From: a virus
Direction: 5' to 3' (one strand)
Length of the DNA: 63,851 nucleotides
Virus record (IMG/VR): IMGVR_UViG_3300030419_006697
Span: 1-63,851 of that record
The position numbers were made by a program, and so were the translations under genes. The notes below the pieces were generated by a model, which did no database searches, was not told where the DNA came from, and worked only from the letters and a program-made list of their open reading frames with translations. How positions within the stretch are numbered: the stretch's first letter is position 1; every line of letters starts with the position of its first letter. Shown one piece after another: positions 48,286 to 56,101 of the stretch.

Positions 48286-48642
48286 ATGGATTTATTATAT
48301 TTTGTTTTATGTTCTTATGGCATGACCATGATTATAGTTTATGGTTCTATTTTTAGAGGTATAAAGCCAGCACCAGACTGGTTGAGAGGTTTCGGGCAGC
48401 TTTTCTATTGCCCTCTATGTATGGGTTTTTGGGTAGGCTCGTTTTTATTTTGCATTAACAAATGGACGGAACTATTTACATTTGAATACACATTAGCCAA
48501 TTTTTTGATTTTAAGTTGTGTAAGTTCTGGTACAAGTTATTTGTTGGCTATGTTGATAGGGGATATGGGTATTAGAGCTGAAGCGCGCACGTATTCAAAC
48601 AGCGAGGTAATACATCACAATGCTTATACAGAATCAGAATAA
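48286..48642 (+). CDS. DUF1360-like membrane protein
   Basis: A 118-aa membrane protein with three likely hydrophobic segments (residues ~3-22, ~46-60, ~69-92) and the motif YCPLCMGFWVGSF, which matches the CPxCxGFW signature of DUF1360-type proteins. The last ~25 residues are polar. It starts immediately after the preceding stop, inside the head operon. Proheads of T4 assemble on the inner membrane, so a membrane protein here could be relevant to assembly, but this is speculation; the family has no known function. Confidence 0.6.
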   Translation: MDLLYFVLCSYGMTMIIVYGSIFRGIKPAPDWLRGFGQLFYCPLCMGFWVGSFLFCINKWTELFTFEYTLANFLILSCVSSGTSYLLAMLIGDMGIRAEARTYSNSEVIHHNAYTESE

Positions 48643-48650
48643 AAAATGGA

Positions 48651-48709
48651 AACTGCAGCCTGTTCGTAGATGTTGCAGCGGTTCTAATATCAAGCGGGTG
48701 GCGCCCGCT
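48651..48709 (+). promoter_or_regulatory. GC-rich two-hairpin leader before the prohead protease
   Basis: In the 81-base gap, AAC-TGCA (48651-48657) pairs with TGCA-GCG-GTT (48674-48683) leaving a GCG bulge. Then AGCGGG (48693-48698) pairs with CCCGCT (48704-48709) around the loop TGGCG. There is no T-run after it; AAGGA follows at 48712-48716. Notably GC-rich against its AT-rich surroundings. Possible RNA regulatory element. Confidence 0.4.
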
Positions 48710-48723
48710 ACAAGGAAATATCA

Positions 48724-49374
48724 ATGTCTAAACAACTTTTAAGAGAATTTTTTGAACTCAAGTGTGACGATCGCGGCTGTCAAGATCTTTTGACCGAGGG
48801 CGAAAAGAAGATGGCAAATGAAGGGTTTACTATATTTCCAGCCAAATTGCAACAATGCGATGTGAGAAATGGCAATGGTAGATCATATCCACGCGACATT
48901 TTAGAACGAGAGATTGAAAATTATCAAAAGCTGGTAAGAGAAAATAGAGCAATTGGCGAGTGCGATCACCCGGACGATAGTGTAATTAATCTTAAAAACG
49001 CTTCTCATATGGTCACTCGCATTTGGTGGGAAGGAGATTCTGTTCTAGGGACAATTAAGGTTTTAAAAACACCAGCTGGCAATATTCTTAAAGGTTTGTA
49101 TGAAAGCGGAGTTTTGTTTGGCTTTTCTTCAAGAGCAATGGGCTCACTGCAAGAAGGTCAAGATGATCAAGGCCCAATACAGGTTGTGCAAGACGACCTT
49201 CAGCTTATTTGTTTTGATGCAGTATCGGAACCTTCTTCTCCACAAGCTTATTATCTAGAGCCGCATTATGATCAAGTTAAGTTAAATGTTACCGAGGGAA
49301 ACAAGCATTTAAATAATTTTTTCACCAAGAGTGATAAAATCAATCGCGCATTAAACGAAATCCTCCGAGGTTAA
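48724..49374 (+). CDS. 21: Prohead core protease (gp21-like, S80 family)
   Basis: A 216-aa serine protease that matures the prohead by cutting scaffold and capsid proteins at L/I-x-E sites. Motifs: NGNGRSYPRDIL (residues 50-60), catalytic His82 in GECDHPD, and the nucleophile Ser in GFSSRAMGSL (Ser135 or 136). Length equals T4 gp21 (212 aa). SD AAGGA with 7-base spacer. The next gene starts two bases after its stop. Placement before scaffold and capsid genes is as in T4. Confidence 0.93.
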   Translation: MSKQLLREFFELKCDDRGCQDLLTEGEKKMANEGFTIFPAKLQQCDVRNGNGRSYPRDILEREIENYQKLVRENRAIGECDHPDDSVINLKNASHMVTRIWWEGDSVLGTIKVLKTPAGNILKGLYESGVLFGFSSRAMGSLQEGQDDQGPIQVVQDDLQLICFDAVSEPSSPQAYYLEPHYDQVKLNVTEGNKHLNNFFTKSDKINRALNEILRG

Positions 49375-49375
49375 A

Positions 49376-49819
49376 ATGAAAAAATCCCAATTAAAACAAA
49401 TCCTTAAACCTATTGTAAAAGAATGTATTAATGAGGCTCTAATAGAACAAGGCCTTCTTTCTAATATTATTGCTGAAGTGGTAAAAGGATTACAACCTAT
49501 CCATACACAGCCTTCTGTTGCCGTGCCAAGTAAACAGCTGGTATTTCAGCAACAACAGCTGAAAGAGCAAAGAATGCAACTTGAAGCAGATAAACAACAG
49601 CAATTAAAAGAACAAAAAAGAAAGCTATTAAACGCAGCTGGGTTTGGAACTGATATTTTTGCTGGTACGGAGCCAATCTCCGGAGGCATTACAGCTGAAA
49701 GCAAAGATCCATCAAGCGGCCAAGCTGGCGCCTTATCTGGCGTAGCTCCAAATGATCCCGGCGTTGATATTGCCGGTATTATGGCTCTTGGCGGAAGAGA
49801 CTGGAGCAAAATGATTTAA
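49376..49819 (+). CDS. Hypothetical head-cluster protein with LKQIL N-terminus (147 aa)
   Basis: A 147-aa protein starting MKKSQLKQILKPIVKECINEAL, an amphipathic helix resembling the N-terminus of the 42577 protein. A Gln/Lys-rich coiled-coil-like middle follows (QQQLKEQRMQLEADKQQQLKE), then a Gly/Ala-rich C-terminus (SGQAGALSGVAPNDPG, GIMALGGRDWSKMI). It lies between protease and the bS21-like gene, so it may be a minor scaffold or core component. No named family recognised. Confidence 0.5.
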   Translation: MKKSQLKQILKPIVKECINEALIEQGLLSNIIAEVVKGLQPIHTQPSVAVPSKQLVFQQQQLKEQRMQLEADKQQQLKEQKRKLLNAAGFGTDIFAGTEPISGGITAESKDPSSGQAGALSGVAPNDPGVDIAGIMALGGRDWSKMI

Positions 49820-49838
49820 TAAAAAGCAGGAGTGAATT

Positions 49839-50063
49839 ATGGGTAACAAAAGACCAGTTATAGTAGAAGTTCGCGCCAAATATCTTGATGAGCCAATTGA
49901 AAGAATGATCAAGCGTTTTAGCAAAAAAGTAAAAAAACAAAGAATTAAGGAAGGTTGCGTAGAGCGAAGAAGATTTACAAAACCCTCTGATGAGCGACGT
50001 TTACAGAAAAAGCGTCGTAAAAAAATATTACAAAAACTACAATCAACAAAAAAGCGTTTTTAA
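49839..50063 (+). CDS. Ribosomal protein bS21-like
   Basis: A 74-aa, very basic protein. It aligns along its length with bacterial bS21: PVIVEVR near the N-terminus (PVIKVR in E. coli S21), EPIERMIKRFSKKVKK (EPFDVALRRFKRSCEK), then VERRRFTKPSDERR (EVRRREFYEKPTTERK) and a Lys/Arg-rich C-terminal helix. bS21 sits by the anti-Shine-Dalgarno end of 16S rRNA and helps initiation; phage copies are known from other aquatic phages and may substitute for the host protein. SD AGGAG at 49828-49832 with a 6-base spacer. It lies between head genes, so it is probably expressed late and strongly. An alternative is a basic prohead-core protein that converged on similar composition, but the KP-x-x-ER motif argues against it. 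Confidence 0.82.
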   Translation: MGNKRPVIVEVRAKYLDEPIERMIKRFSKKVKKQRIKEGCVERRRFTKPSDERRLQKKRRKKILQKLQSTKKRF

Positions 50064-50101
50064 AGACTGGTGTAACTATAAGGTATTTCCTGGTTTTATA
50101 T

Positions 50102-50111
50102 ACTAATTAAT
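50102..50111 (+). promoter_or_regulatory. Candidate late promoter element ACTAATTAAT
   Basis: Copy of ACTAnTTAnW between the bS21-like and scaffold genes, 22 bases before the ATG at 50134. The ATG at 50110 that overlaps the element is not the scaffold start. Confidence 0.45.
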
Positions 50112-50133
50112 GTTAGCAATAAGGAGAGAGCAT

Positions 50134-51183
50134 ATGTCCTCAATGTTAGAGCAAGCCATTATCGATGCCGAGCAATTAAAAGAAACAGCCAAAGCAACTG
50201 CTGAAGAAGCAATAGTTGAGAAATATCAACACGAAGTCAAAGAAGCGATTGATAAAATTCTAGAGCAAGAGGAGCTTGACCTAGGAGAGGATACAGAGAC
50301 AGCTGGAATGGTCATCGACCCAGAAGGCAATCTTGAAATCATTGAGGATTTACCAGCAGCACAAACTGCTGATATGGAAGAAGTAGTTGAGATTGACCTT
50401 AATAAGCTGGAAGAAATGATGGCCGAAGAGTTAGAAGAGGGCGAACTCGACCCAGCTGATATGCTTCAACGCGAAGAAGTCGCTGAAGAACTTGAAGCAT
50501 TAACGGAAGATGAAGAAGAAGTTGATCTAGAAGAAAGCGATCTTATAGAATTAGCAGAAGAAGAACTGGAAGAAGAAATCGAACTTGATGAAGAAAATCT
50601 AGCTGCAATTATTGCCGAAATGCTTGGATCTGAAACAGAAGAACTTGAAGAGAGTGATGTAGTAGAGCCAAGTATTGAAGAAGAAGAGACAATAGAGGCA
50701 CTTCCCGCTCCAAAGCGCGATGAAAAAGCTAGGAAATTGGCACAAGAATCTAGACTGCTTAATAACAAAAACAAGCAGCTCTTAAAAGAGCAAAAAGAAC
50801 TTAATAATAAAGCCCGTCTACTACAAGAAAAAGTAGATAAGTACGGCACAGTCATTAATACGCTTAAAAATAAGCTTAATGAAAGCAACCTAACAAATGC
50901 TAGGTTGTTGTATCAAAACCGCATTTTAAGTAGCGTCTCCTTGAATGAGCGACAAAAAGATAAAATTGTCGAAGCTATCTCGAATGCAACTACAGTTGAA
51001 GAAGCAAAATTAATTTTTGAAACTCTTCAAAGTGCAGTGGGAAGTCTTAAAAACACAAAGACATCAGAATCACTGAACGAAGTTGTAACACGTAGCTCTT
51101 CAGCGTTTATTCCTCGTAAAGAGGTAAAACCCAAAACAGATGCTTTTTCTGAAAGGATGAGGCGTCTTGCAGGATTAAAATAG
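50134..51183 (+). CDS. 22: Prohead core scaffold protein (gp22-like)
   Basis: A 349-aa, extremely acidic, helical scaffold around which the capsid assembles and which the protease then degrades. Residues ~1-190 contain long Glu runs (EELEALTEDEEEVDLEESDL); the C-terminal third is a Lys/Asn-rich coiled coil (NNKNKQLLKEQKELNNKARL) ending FSERMRRLAGLK, similar to ends of gp22-type scaffolds that bind capsid protein. ATG 50134 is chosen because AAGGAGAG lies 5-12 bases upstream; ATG 50110 has no SD. It precedes the capsid gene by 22 bases as in T4. Confidence 0.85.
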   Translation: MSSMLEQAIIDAEQLKETAKATAEEAIVEKYQHEVKEAIDKILEQEELDLGEDTETAGMVIDPEGNLEIIEDLPAAQTADMEEVVEIDLNKLEEMMAEELEEGELDPADMLQREEVAEELEALTEDEEEVDLEESDLIELAEEELEEEIELDEENLAAIIAEMLGSETEELEESDVVEPSIEEEETIEALPAPKRDEKARKLAQESRLLNNKNKQLLKEQKELNNKARLLQEKVDKYGTVINTLKNKLNESNLTNARLLYQNRILSSVSLNERQKDKIVEAISNATTVEEAKLIFETLQSAVGSLKNTKTSESLNEVVTRSSSAFIPRKEVKPKTDAFSERMRRLAGLK

Positions 51184-51205
51184 AATAAACAAAGGAGATA
51201 AAATA

Positions 51206-53002
51206 ATGTCTATTTTACAAAAACTTACAGAGGGTGTCGTAAATCGCGACATGCGTAAGGAAGGTGCTGCTCTCCTCGATAAGTGGGAGAAGACAGGTCT
51301 TCTTGAGGGCCTCAATAGCGATTCAGCCAAGAATGGTATGGCTCGTCTACTTGAGAACCAAGCAAAGCAGCTTCTTAAAGAGGCAGCTTCAACAATGGCT
51401 GGTGGAGACGTTGAAGGTTTCGCCGCCGTTGCATTCCCAATCGTTCGCCGTGTTTTCGGTGGTCTTATCGCCAACGATCTCGTCAGCGTTCAACCAATGA
51501 GTCTACCTAGTGGTCTCATTTTCTTCCTAGACTTCACATTTGGTGGTACCGGTACTGGTGCCAACAATGAGAATCCTCGTCTGGGCTTTGCCAATGATAC
51601 TTCCTTGTATGGTGGTGGCAAAGTTGGTTCAGAGATCACCGGAGGTGTCAATCTTAGTGGTGATGAGGGTACCGCCGGCGGCCAGTTTTATAACTTGACC
51701 AATGGTTATGCATCTCCAACCGGTTCAGCAGCGTCTTCAGCTGTTACAGTTAGAATGTCTGGTACTCTTGGTGATAACGGTACAGTTGCCAATAACGGTA
51801 GTACTCCACTCCCAGGTCATGATTCTGGTTATCTAGATGTTGGCGAAGATGGTATGAATTCCATTTTGAGATTTGATCCCGATCTGACTTCTGGATCAGC
51901 CTTTGCTGTTGCAGAATGGACTCCTAGCGATGCAAATCAATTCAATTATGACGATCTCGCATCGATTGCTCATAGCTCCAGTATGGACGGAACCACTTCT
52001 CCGATTACTCTAGTTCGACGCCTTAGTCAACTAAGTAAGAGTGTCGACGGCAGCACTACTAGCCAAACAATTATACGTCTAGTATTCGTTGGTACTGGTA
52101 GTGCAATTGCGGTTAAGGCCCAAACCCAGCTCGGTACCCTTTCTTGGGCCCAAACTGACGACATCGCCGCCGCAAGCGCTACTGGTGCAGTTGTCGGTCA
52201 AGACACTTGGGGTCTAGAGAATAATACCGAAATTCCCGAGATTAACCTCAAAGTCGATTCTGTAAGCGTCACAGCAATGACCAAGAAGCTCAAGGCTAAG
52301 TGGACTCCAGAACTCGGTCAAGACCTTAACGCATACCACAACTTGGATGCAGAGGTTGAGCTTACTTCGCTTCTCTCCGAGCAGATTGCTCTAGAGATTG
52401 ACCGTGAGATTCTTGAGGATCTCGTAAAGGGCGCCACTGCCGGAACTTATTACTGGTCACGTAGTCCTGGTCTATTCGTAAATAAGACAACTGGCGCCGA
52501 AGTTGGTGCTTCCGCAAAAGCTCCTGACTTCACTGGTACTGTTTCTGAATGGTATGAGACTCTTGGTGAGACCATTAACGACGTATCGGCACAGGTCCAC
52601 AGAAAGACACTTCGTGGTGGTGCCAACTTCATCGTTACTTCACCAGAGGTTGCCAACATTCTTGAGTTCACTGCCGGTTTCCGCGCCAACGTAACTGTTG
52701 ACGATGCAAAGGGAACTGCTGGTACTCACCAGGTTGGTACTCTTAGCAAGCGTTACGATGTCTATGTTGATCCTTACTTCCCACGTAACCTAGTTCTCGT
52801 TGGACGTAAAGGTAACAGCTTCCTAGAGAGCGGTTATGTATACGCTCCTTACGTACCACTACAGGTCACTCCCACCATCTTTGGTGTCGAGGACTTCGTA
52901 CCACGTAAGGGTGTCATGACCCGCTACGCCAAGAAGATGGTCCGTCCTGATATGTACGGTCTCGTCGTCGTGCGTGGTCTTCTAGGTGAGAGTGGCGAGT
53001 AA
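51206..53002 (+). CDS. 23: Major capsid protein (gp23-like)
   Basis: A 598-aa gp23-type HK97-fold capsid subunit. The N-terminal propeptide-like region contains ARLLE followed by NQAKQLLKEA, a plausible L-x-E cleavage site at residue 50. Then FPIVRRVFGGLIANDLVSVQPMSLPSGLIFFLDF, a conserved gp23 region, and near the C-terminus YDVYVDPYFPRNL, VGRKGNSFLESGYVYAPYVPL and TRYAKKMVRPDMYGLV. Strong SD AAAGGAGA. Codon usage shifts to C-ending codons (AAC, CTC, GTC), a sign of selection for high expression. A strong terminator follows the stop. Confidence 0.95.
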   Translation: MSILQKLTEGVVNRDMRKEGAALLDKWEKTGLLEGLNSDSAKNGMARLLENQAKQLLKEAASTMAGGDVEGFAAVAFPIVRRVFGGLIANDLVSVQPMSLPSGLIFFLDFTFGGTGTGANNENPRLGFANDTSLYGGGKVGSEITGGVNLSGDEGTAGGQFYNLTNGYASPTGSAASSAVTVRMSGTLGDNGTVANNGSTPLPGHDSGYLDVGEDGMNSILRFDPDLTSGSAFAVAEWTPSDANQFNYDDLASIAHSSSMDGTTSPITLVRRLSQLSKSVDGSTTSQTIIRLVFVGTGSAIAVKAQTQLGTLSWAQTDDIAAASATGAVVGQDTWGLENNTEIPEINLKVDSVSVTAMTKKLKAKWTPELGQDLNAYHNLDAEVELTSLLSEQIALEIDREILEDLVKGATAGTYYWSRSPGLFVNKTTGAEVGASAKAPDFTGTVSEWYETLGETINDVSAQVHRKTLRGGANFIVTSPEVANILEFTAGFRANVTVDDAKGTAGTHQVGTLSKRYDVYVDPYFPRNLVLVGRKGNSFLESGYVYAPYVPLQVTPTIFGVEDFVPRKGVMTRYAKKMVRPDMYGLVVVRGLLGESGE

Positions 53003-53026
53003 GCCAACTGACTTAGAGTAAATCAT

Positions 53027-53061
53027 AACCCCGTGCTTCTTATGAGGTGCGGGGTTTTTTT
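53027..53061 (+). terminator. Rho-independent terminator after the capsid gene
   Basis: A CCCCG/CGGGG core extended by AA/TT outside and by two G-U pairs and a C-G pair inside, loop around 53040-53043, followed by seven T. It ends the head operon 25 bases after the capsid stop codon. Confidence 0.9.
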
Positions 53062-53071
53062 ATATCTAAAA

Positions 53072-53081
53072 ACTAATTACT
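53072..53081 (+). promoter_or_regulatory. Candidate late promoter element ACTAATTACT
   Basis: Copy of ACTAnTTAnW just 11 bases after the capsid terminator and 24 bases before the ATG at 53106. Identical to the copy at 53344. Its position straight after a terminator supports promoter function. Confidence 0.55.
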
Positions 53082-53105
53082 ATACCTATTGAGGAGGAAT
53101 ATATA

Positions 53106-53321
53106 ATGGGCAAATCATACACTAGATGGAAACGTCGTCAAGAAAAAGCTGCAGCTACTGATACCACAACTACAGCTACTGATACAACTACCGATACAGC
53201 TACAACTACTGCAACACCAGTTGTTGAAGATGTTCCAATAACCATAGCTGCAAAGCCAACTACAAAAAAGAAGACAACCACCAAAAAGAAGTCAACTTGG
53301 TCTAGAAAGAAAAGCAACTAA
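53106..53321 (+). CDS. Small Thr-rich, basic-ended protein (71 aa)
   Basis: A 71-aa low-complexity protein: basic start (MGKSYTRWKRRQEKAA), a Thr/Ala/Asp repeat stretch of ~25 residues (TDTTTTATDTTTD), then a Lys/Thr-rich end (KPTTKKKTTTKKKSTWSRKK). It has one of the best SDs in the window (GAGGAGG) and its own promoter-like element and terminator upstream, so it is probably highly expressed. No family recognised; a DNA-binding or internal head protein is one guess from the charge pattern. Confidence 0.55.
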   Translation: MGKSYTRWKRRQEKAAATDTTTTATDTTTDTATTTATPVVEDVPITIAAKPTTKKKTTTKKKSTWSRKKSN

Positions 53322-53343
53322 TATGCCGTTTATTGTTCCCTCA

Positions 53344-53353
53344 ACTAATTACT
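53344..53353 (+). promoter_or_regulatory. Candidate late promoter element ACTAATTACT
   Basis: Copy of ACTAnTTAnW, 17 bases before the neck protein start at 53371, overlapping the front of its AGGAGGAG ribosome binding site. Confidence 0.45.
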
Positions 53354-53370
53354 AGGAGGAGAACTGTTGA

Positions 53371-54633
53371 ATGTCTTATCCTACTTTAACGCCAGTATCG
53401 CAAACAAGCGCCATTGTTTTGCCTACGGGCAGCGATCCAGGTATTGCTGAAGCGTCCCCTTTTCCATTTAGTGTATACACCACTGATCGATATTTCCTAT
53501 CAGGCGCAGCAGACCAAGTACAATATACTTATAGAAAACTTGGTGGTGATGTATTAGACATTGAACTTACAAAAGAGCAGGTATTTGCTGCATATCAAGA
53601 GTCTGTTTTAGAATACTCATATCTTCTTAATATTCATCAAGCAAAGAACTCTATTAGTGATCTTTTGGGCGCCAAAACGGGCTCTTTTAATGAAGAAGGA
53701 CAATTGCAGGATACAACTGATTTAGAAGATGTAGCCTTAAAATTTCCCAAATTTAAGTTTGAATATGCTCGCCGTGTTGCGCACGGATATACAACAGAAG
53801 CTGGTCTTGGAGGAACAGTTCCTATATATTCTGCTAGTTTTACAACGTCAACAGACAAGCAAGACTATGATTTACAAAGTATCATATCGTCATCAGCAGC
53901 AGACGATACAGATGCCCTATATTACAACAAAATTGGAGACAGCAGAGTAAATATTACAAAAGTTTATTATAAAACACCACAAGCAATGTGGAGATTTTAT
54001 GGATATTACGGTGGCTTGAACACAGTAGGCGATTTGGCTAGTTATGGCCAATATTCCGATGATAGCACATTTCAATTGATTCCAACTTGGCAGAATAAAG
54101 CACAAGCGATGGCTTTTGAGGATGCAATATATACTAGAAATAGTCATTATAGCTTTGAAATAAAAAACAATCGATTAAGAATATTCCCTAAAACAGTAAA
54201 CGTTAGCCCAAAAACAATGTGGGTTGAATTTTTTATAGATAGCAATACTCCTTGGAAAGAGGATAGCAATATAGATAATGGTGTAAATGGAATTAACAAC
54301 ATCAACTCGTTGCCATTTGAAAACATACCCTATCAGAAAATCAATTCAATCGGAAAGCAATGGATAAGACGCTTTGCGCTTTCTTTATGTAAAGAAATGT
54401 TAGGCAATATTAGATCTAAATTTACAACTATTCCCATTCCCGGTGATAGTGTAACTCTAGACGGTCCCGCTCTTTTAAGCCAAGGGCAAACTGAACAAGA
54501 CAAGCTTCGTGAAGAATTAAAAACCATTTTTGATGAATTGACATATAGTAAAATAGCTGCGGGCGACGTTGAGCTTTCTGATGCCGTTAACAACGTCCAA
54601 AAACGCATACCTATGCTCATATTTACAGGATAA
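53371..54633 (+). CDS. 13: Neck/head completion protein (gp13-like)
   Basis: A 420-aa protein placed and patterned like the T4 neck protein gp13: TTDRYFLSGAADQVQYTYRK then LTKEQVFAAYQESVLEYSYL near the N-terminus and ALSLCKEMLGNIRSKFTTIPIPGDSVTLDG near the C-terminus. gp13 with gp14 closes the filled head and connects the tail. It is longer than T4 gp13 (309 aa). SD AGGAGGAG with a somewhat long spacer to the ATG. Followed within 8 bases by the gp14-like gene. Assignment rests on order (13, 14, 15, 18, 19) plus these segments. Confidence 0.75.
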   Translation: MSYPTLTPVSQTSAIVLPTGSDPGIAEASPFPFSVYTTDRYFLSGAADQVQYTYRKLGGDVLDIELTKEQVFAAYQESVLEYSYLLNIHQAKNSISDLLGAKTGSFNEEGQLQDTTDLEDVALKFPKFKFEYARRVAHGYTTEAGLGGTVPIYSASFTTSTDKQDYDLQSIISSSAADDTDALYYNKIGDSRVNITKVYYKTPQAMWRFYGYYGGLNTVGDLASYGQYSDDSTFQLIPTWQNKAQAMAFEDAIYTRNSHYSFEIKNNRLRIFPKTVNVSPKTMWVEFFIDSNTPWKEDSNIDNGVNGINNINSLPFENIPYQKINSIGKQWIRRFALSLCKEMLGNIRSKFTTIPIPGDSVTLDGPALLSQGQTEQDKLREELKTIFDELTYSKIAAGDVELSDAVNNVQKRIPMLIFTG

Positions 54634-54640
54634 ATGATGA

Positions 54641-55132
54641 ATGTCTGATAACAACGAATGGTCACAGCCACCACAACCACCACCACCGCTGTTTTTGGGA
54701 GAAAAAGAACGTGATCTCGTTAAGCAAGTCAATGATGAACTTATTGAGAGAGTAATTGGACAAGGTATATTCTATTACCCTATCAGCGTAGAGCATACTA
54801 ATTTTCATCCAATTTATGGTGAAGCATTAAAGAAAACATTTTTACCCCCAGTACGAGTATATGCATTGGTAATGTGGGAAGGTTTTGTCACTGAAACAAC
54901 AAATTTAGGAATTGATAGAAGACCTTCTGTATTGATTCATTTTCACAAAAGAAGACTAACAGAGGATCAAGACCTTTTTGTAAGAGAAGGTGATTTCGTT
55001 AAATATGGCGATACTTATTACGAAATAGTACAACTTAATGAACCAAAACAAATATTTGGCCAAGTGGATCATAAGATGGAAGTAGAAGCAAAATGCATTA
55101 AAGCGCGTAAGGGAGTTTTTGATGCCAAGTGA
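54641..55132 (+). CDS. 14: Neck protein (gp14-like)
   Basis: A 163-aa protein. A proline-rich N-terminus (SQPPQPPPPLFLG) leads to ERDLVKQVNDELIERVIGQ and a beta-rich core (YYPISVEHTNFHPIYGEALK, LVMWEGFVTETTNLGIDRRP, FVREGDFVKYGDTYYEIVQL) resembling gp14 family neck proteins that join head and tail. It is shorter than T4 gp14 (256 aa). Its end overlaps the next gene by 11 bases. The call relies on context as well as the INxIYGE-like core. Confidence 0.65.
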   Translation: MSDNNEWSQPPQPPPPLFLGEKERDLVKQVNDELIERVIGQGIFYYPISVEHTNFHPIYGEALKKTFLPPVRVYALVMWEGFVTETTNLGIDRRPSVLIHFHKRRLTEDQDLFVREGDFVKYGDTYYEIVQLNEPKQIFGQVDHKMEVEAKCIKARKGVFDAK

Positions 55133-56021
55133 TGATCAATACAGGGGTGTTAAAAATGCCAAGCAAAACATAAAGTCAGAAGAAATACAACCTTCAACTT
55201 TAGAAACCATTGATATGGCGTTTTACGATTTCGTCAATGATAAAATGAACAATCACGCTTCAGATAATGATGGATGGGCAAAAACGCCTGTTATATGGAC
55301 ATCAGCAGAAAGATCTTTTTTGATTAAAAATGATAAAGATTTACACGATTCAGATGGCACTTTGGTTTATCCTTTAATATCAATTGAGCGAACTTCTATG
55401 CAAAAGAGCTTAACCAGAAAAGGTCAATATTTCGGCTTGTCAGGGGACTTATTAGAGGATAATCGCTTTGGCCGGATTACGTTGGCCAGAAGGATAGTCA
55501 AGGATAAGACAAATAACTATAGTGTTGCGGACAATAGGAAAATATATGCATCTGTTAAAAAAACCCCAAGACAGCAAAGTTATTATCCAAAAAAAGAAAA
55601 CAAAAAAGTAGTATACGAAACTTTAAGTATGCCAATGCCCATTTATATAGATATGACATATTCAGTTTCAATACGAACTGAATATGTACAACAAATGAAT
55701 CAACTTTTGGCACCATTTATCACTCTTGGTGGCGGAATAAGCTATTTTGTTATCAAGAAAGATGGTCACAGATACGAAACATTTTTAAAAGAAGACTTAT
55801 CTCAAGACAATAACATTTCAAATATGGGAACAAACGAAAGAACATATGTGACTAATTTAACCTTTGAAGTTTTAGGATATATTATTGGCGAGGCTCCAAA
55901 TGGAGAGAGGCCACGTTTGATCAAAAGAGAGAGCGCTGTAGAGGTTAAAATAGGCAGAGAGCATACAATATTGGGTGATATACCTGATTACGGTGATGGC
56001 AAATCTAATTATAGAGACTAA
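55122..56021 (+). CDS. 15: Proximal tail sheath stabiliser / tail completion protein (gp15-like)
   Basis: A 299-aa protein between gp14-like and sheath genes, the place of T4 gp15 (272 aa), which caps the tail and stabilises the sheath. Visible segments: TPVIWTSAERSFLIKN, YPLISIERTSMQKSLTRKG, PMPIYIDMTYSVSIRTEYVQQMNQL, APFITLGGGISYFVIKKDGH and FEVLGYIIGEAPNGERP. ATG 55122 is used rather than the TTG at 55119 because GGGAG (55111-55115) lies 6 bases upstream. Order and length support the call. Confidence 0.7.
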   Translation: MPSDDQYRGVKNAKQNIKSEEIQPSTLETIDMAFYDFVNDKMNNHASDNDGWAKTPVIWTSAERSFLIKNDKDLHDSDGTLVYPLISIERTSMQKSLTRKGQYFGLSGDLLEDNRFGRITLARRIVKDKTNNYSVADNRKIYASVKKTPRQQSYYPKKENKKVVYETLSMPMPIYIDMTYSVSIRTEYVQQMNQLLAPFITLGGGISYFVIKKDGHRYETFLKEDLSQDNNISNMGTNERTYVTNLTFEVLGYIIGEAPNGERPRLIKRESAVEVKIGREHTILGDIPDYGDGKSNYRD

Positions 56022-56045
56022 ACAAGGATTTTGCCTAAATGATTT

Positions 56046-56055
56046 ACTAATTAAT
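56046..56055 (+). promoter_or_regulatory. Candidate late promoter element ACTAATTAAT
   Basis: Copy of ACTAnTTAnW in the 80-base gap before the sheath gene, 46 bases upstream of its ATG; AAAGGAGAG lies between. Identical to the copy at 50102. Confidence 0.45.
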
Positions 56056-56101
56056 AGAGAAACTTACTCATTATAACGTTTCGAGAAAGGAGAGTAATAA
56101 G

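Noticed and set aside
50466-50888. 140-aa Ser-rich open frame on the - strand
   Set aside because: It is the antisense of the Glu-rich scaffold gene; GAA/GAG runs read backwards as Ser/Phe codons. No SD and low complexity.
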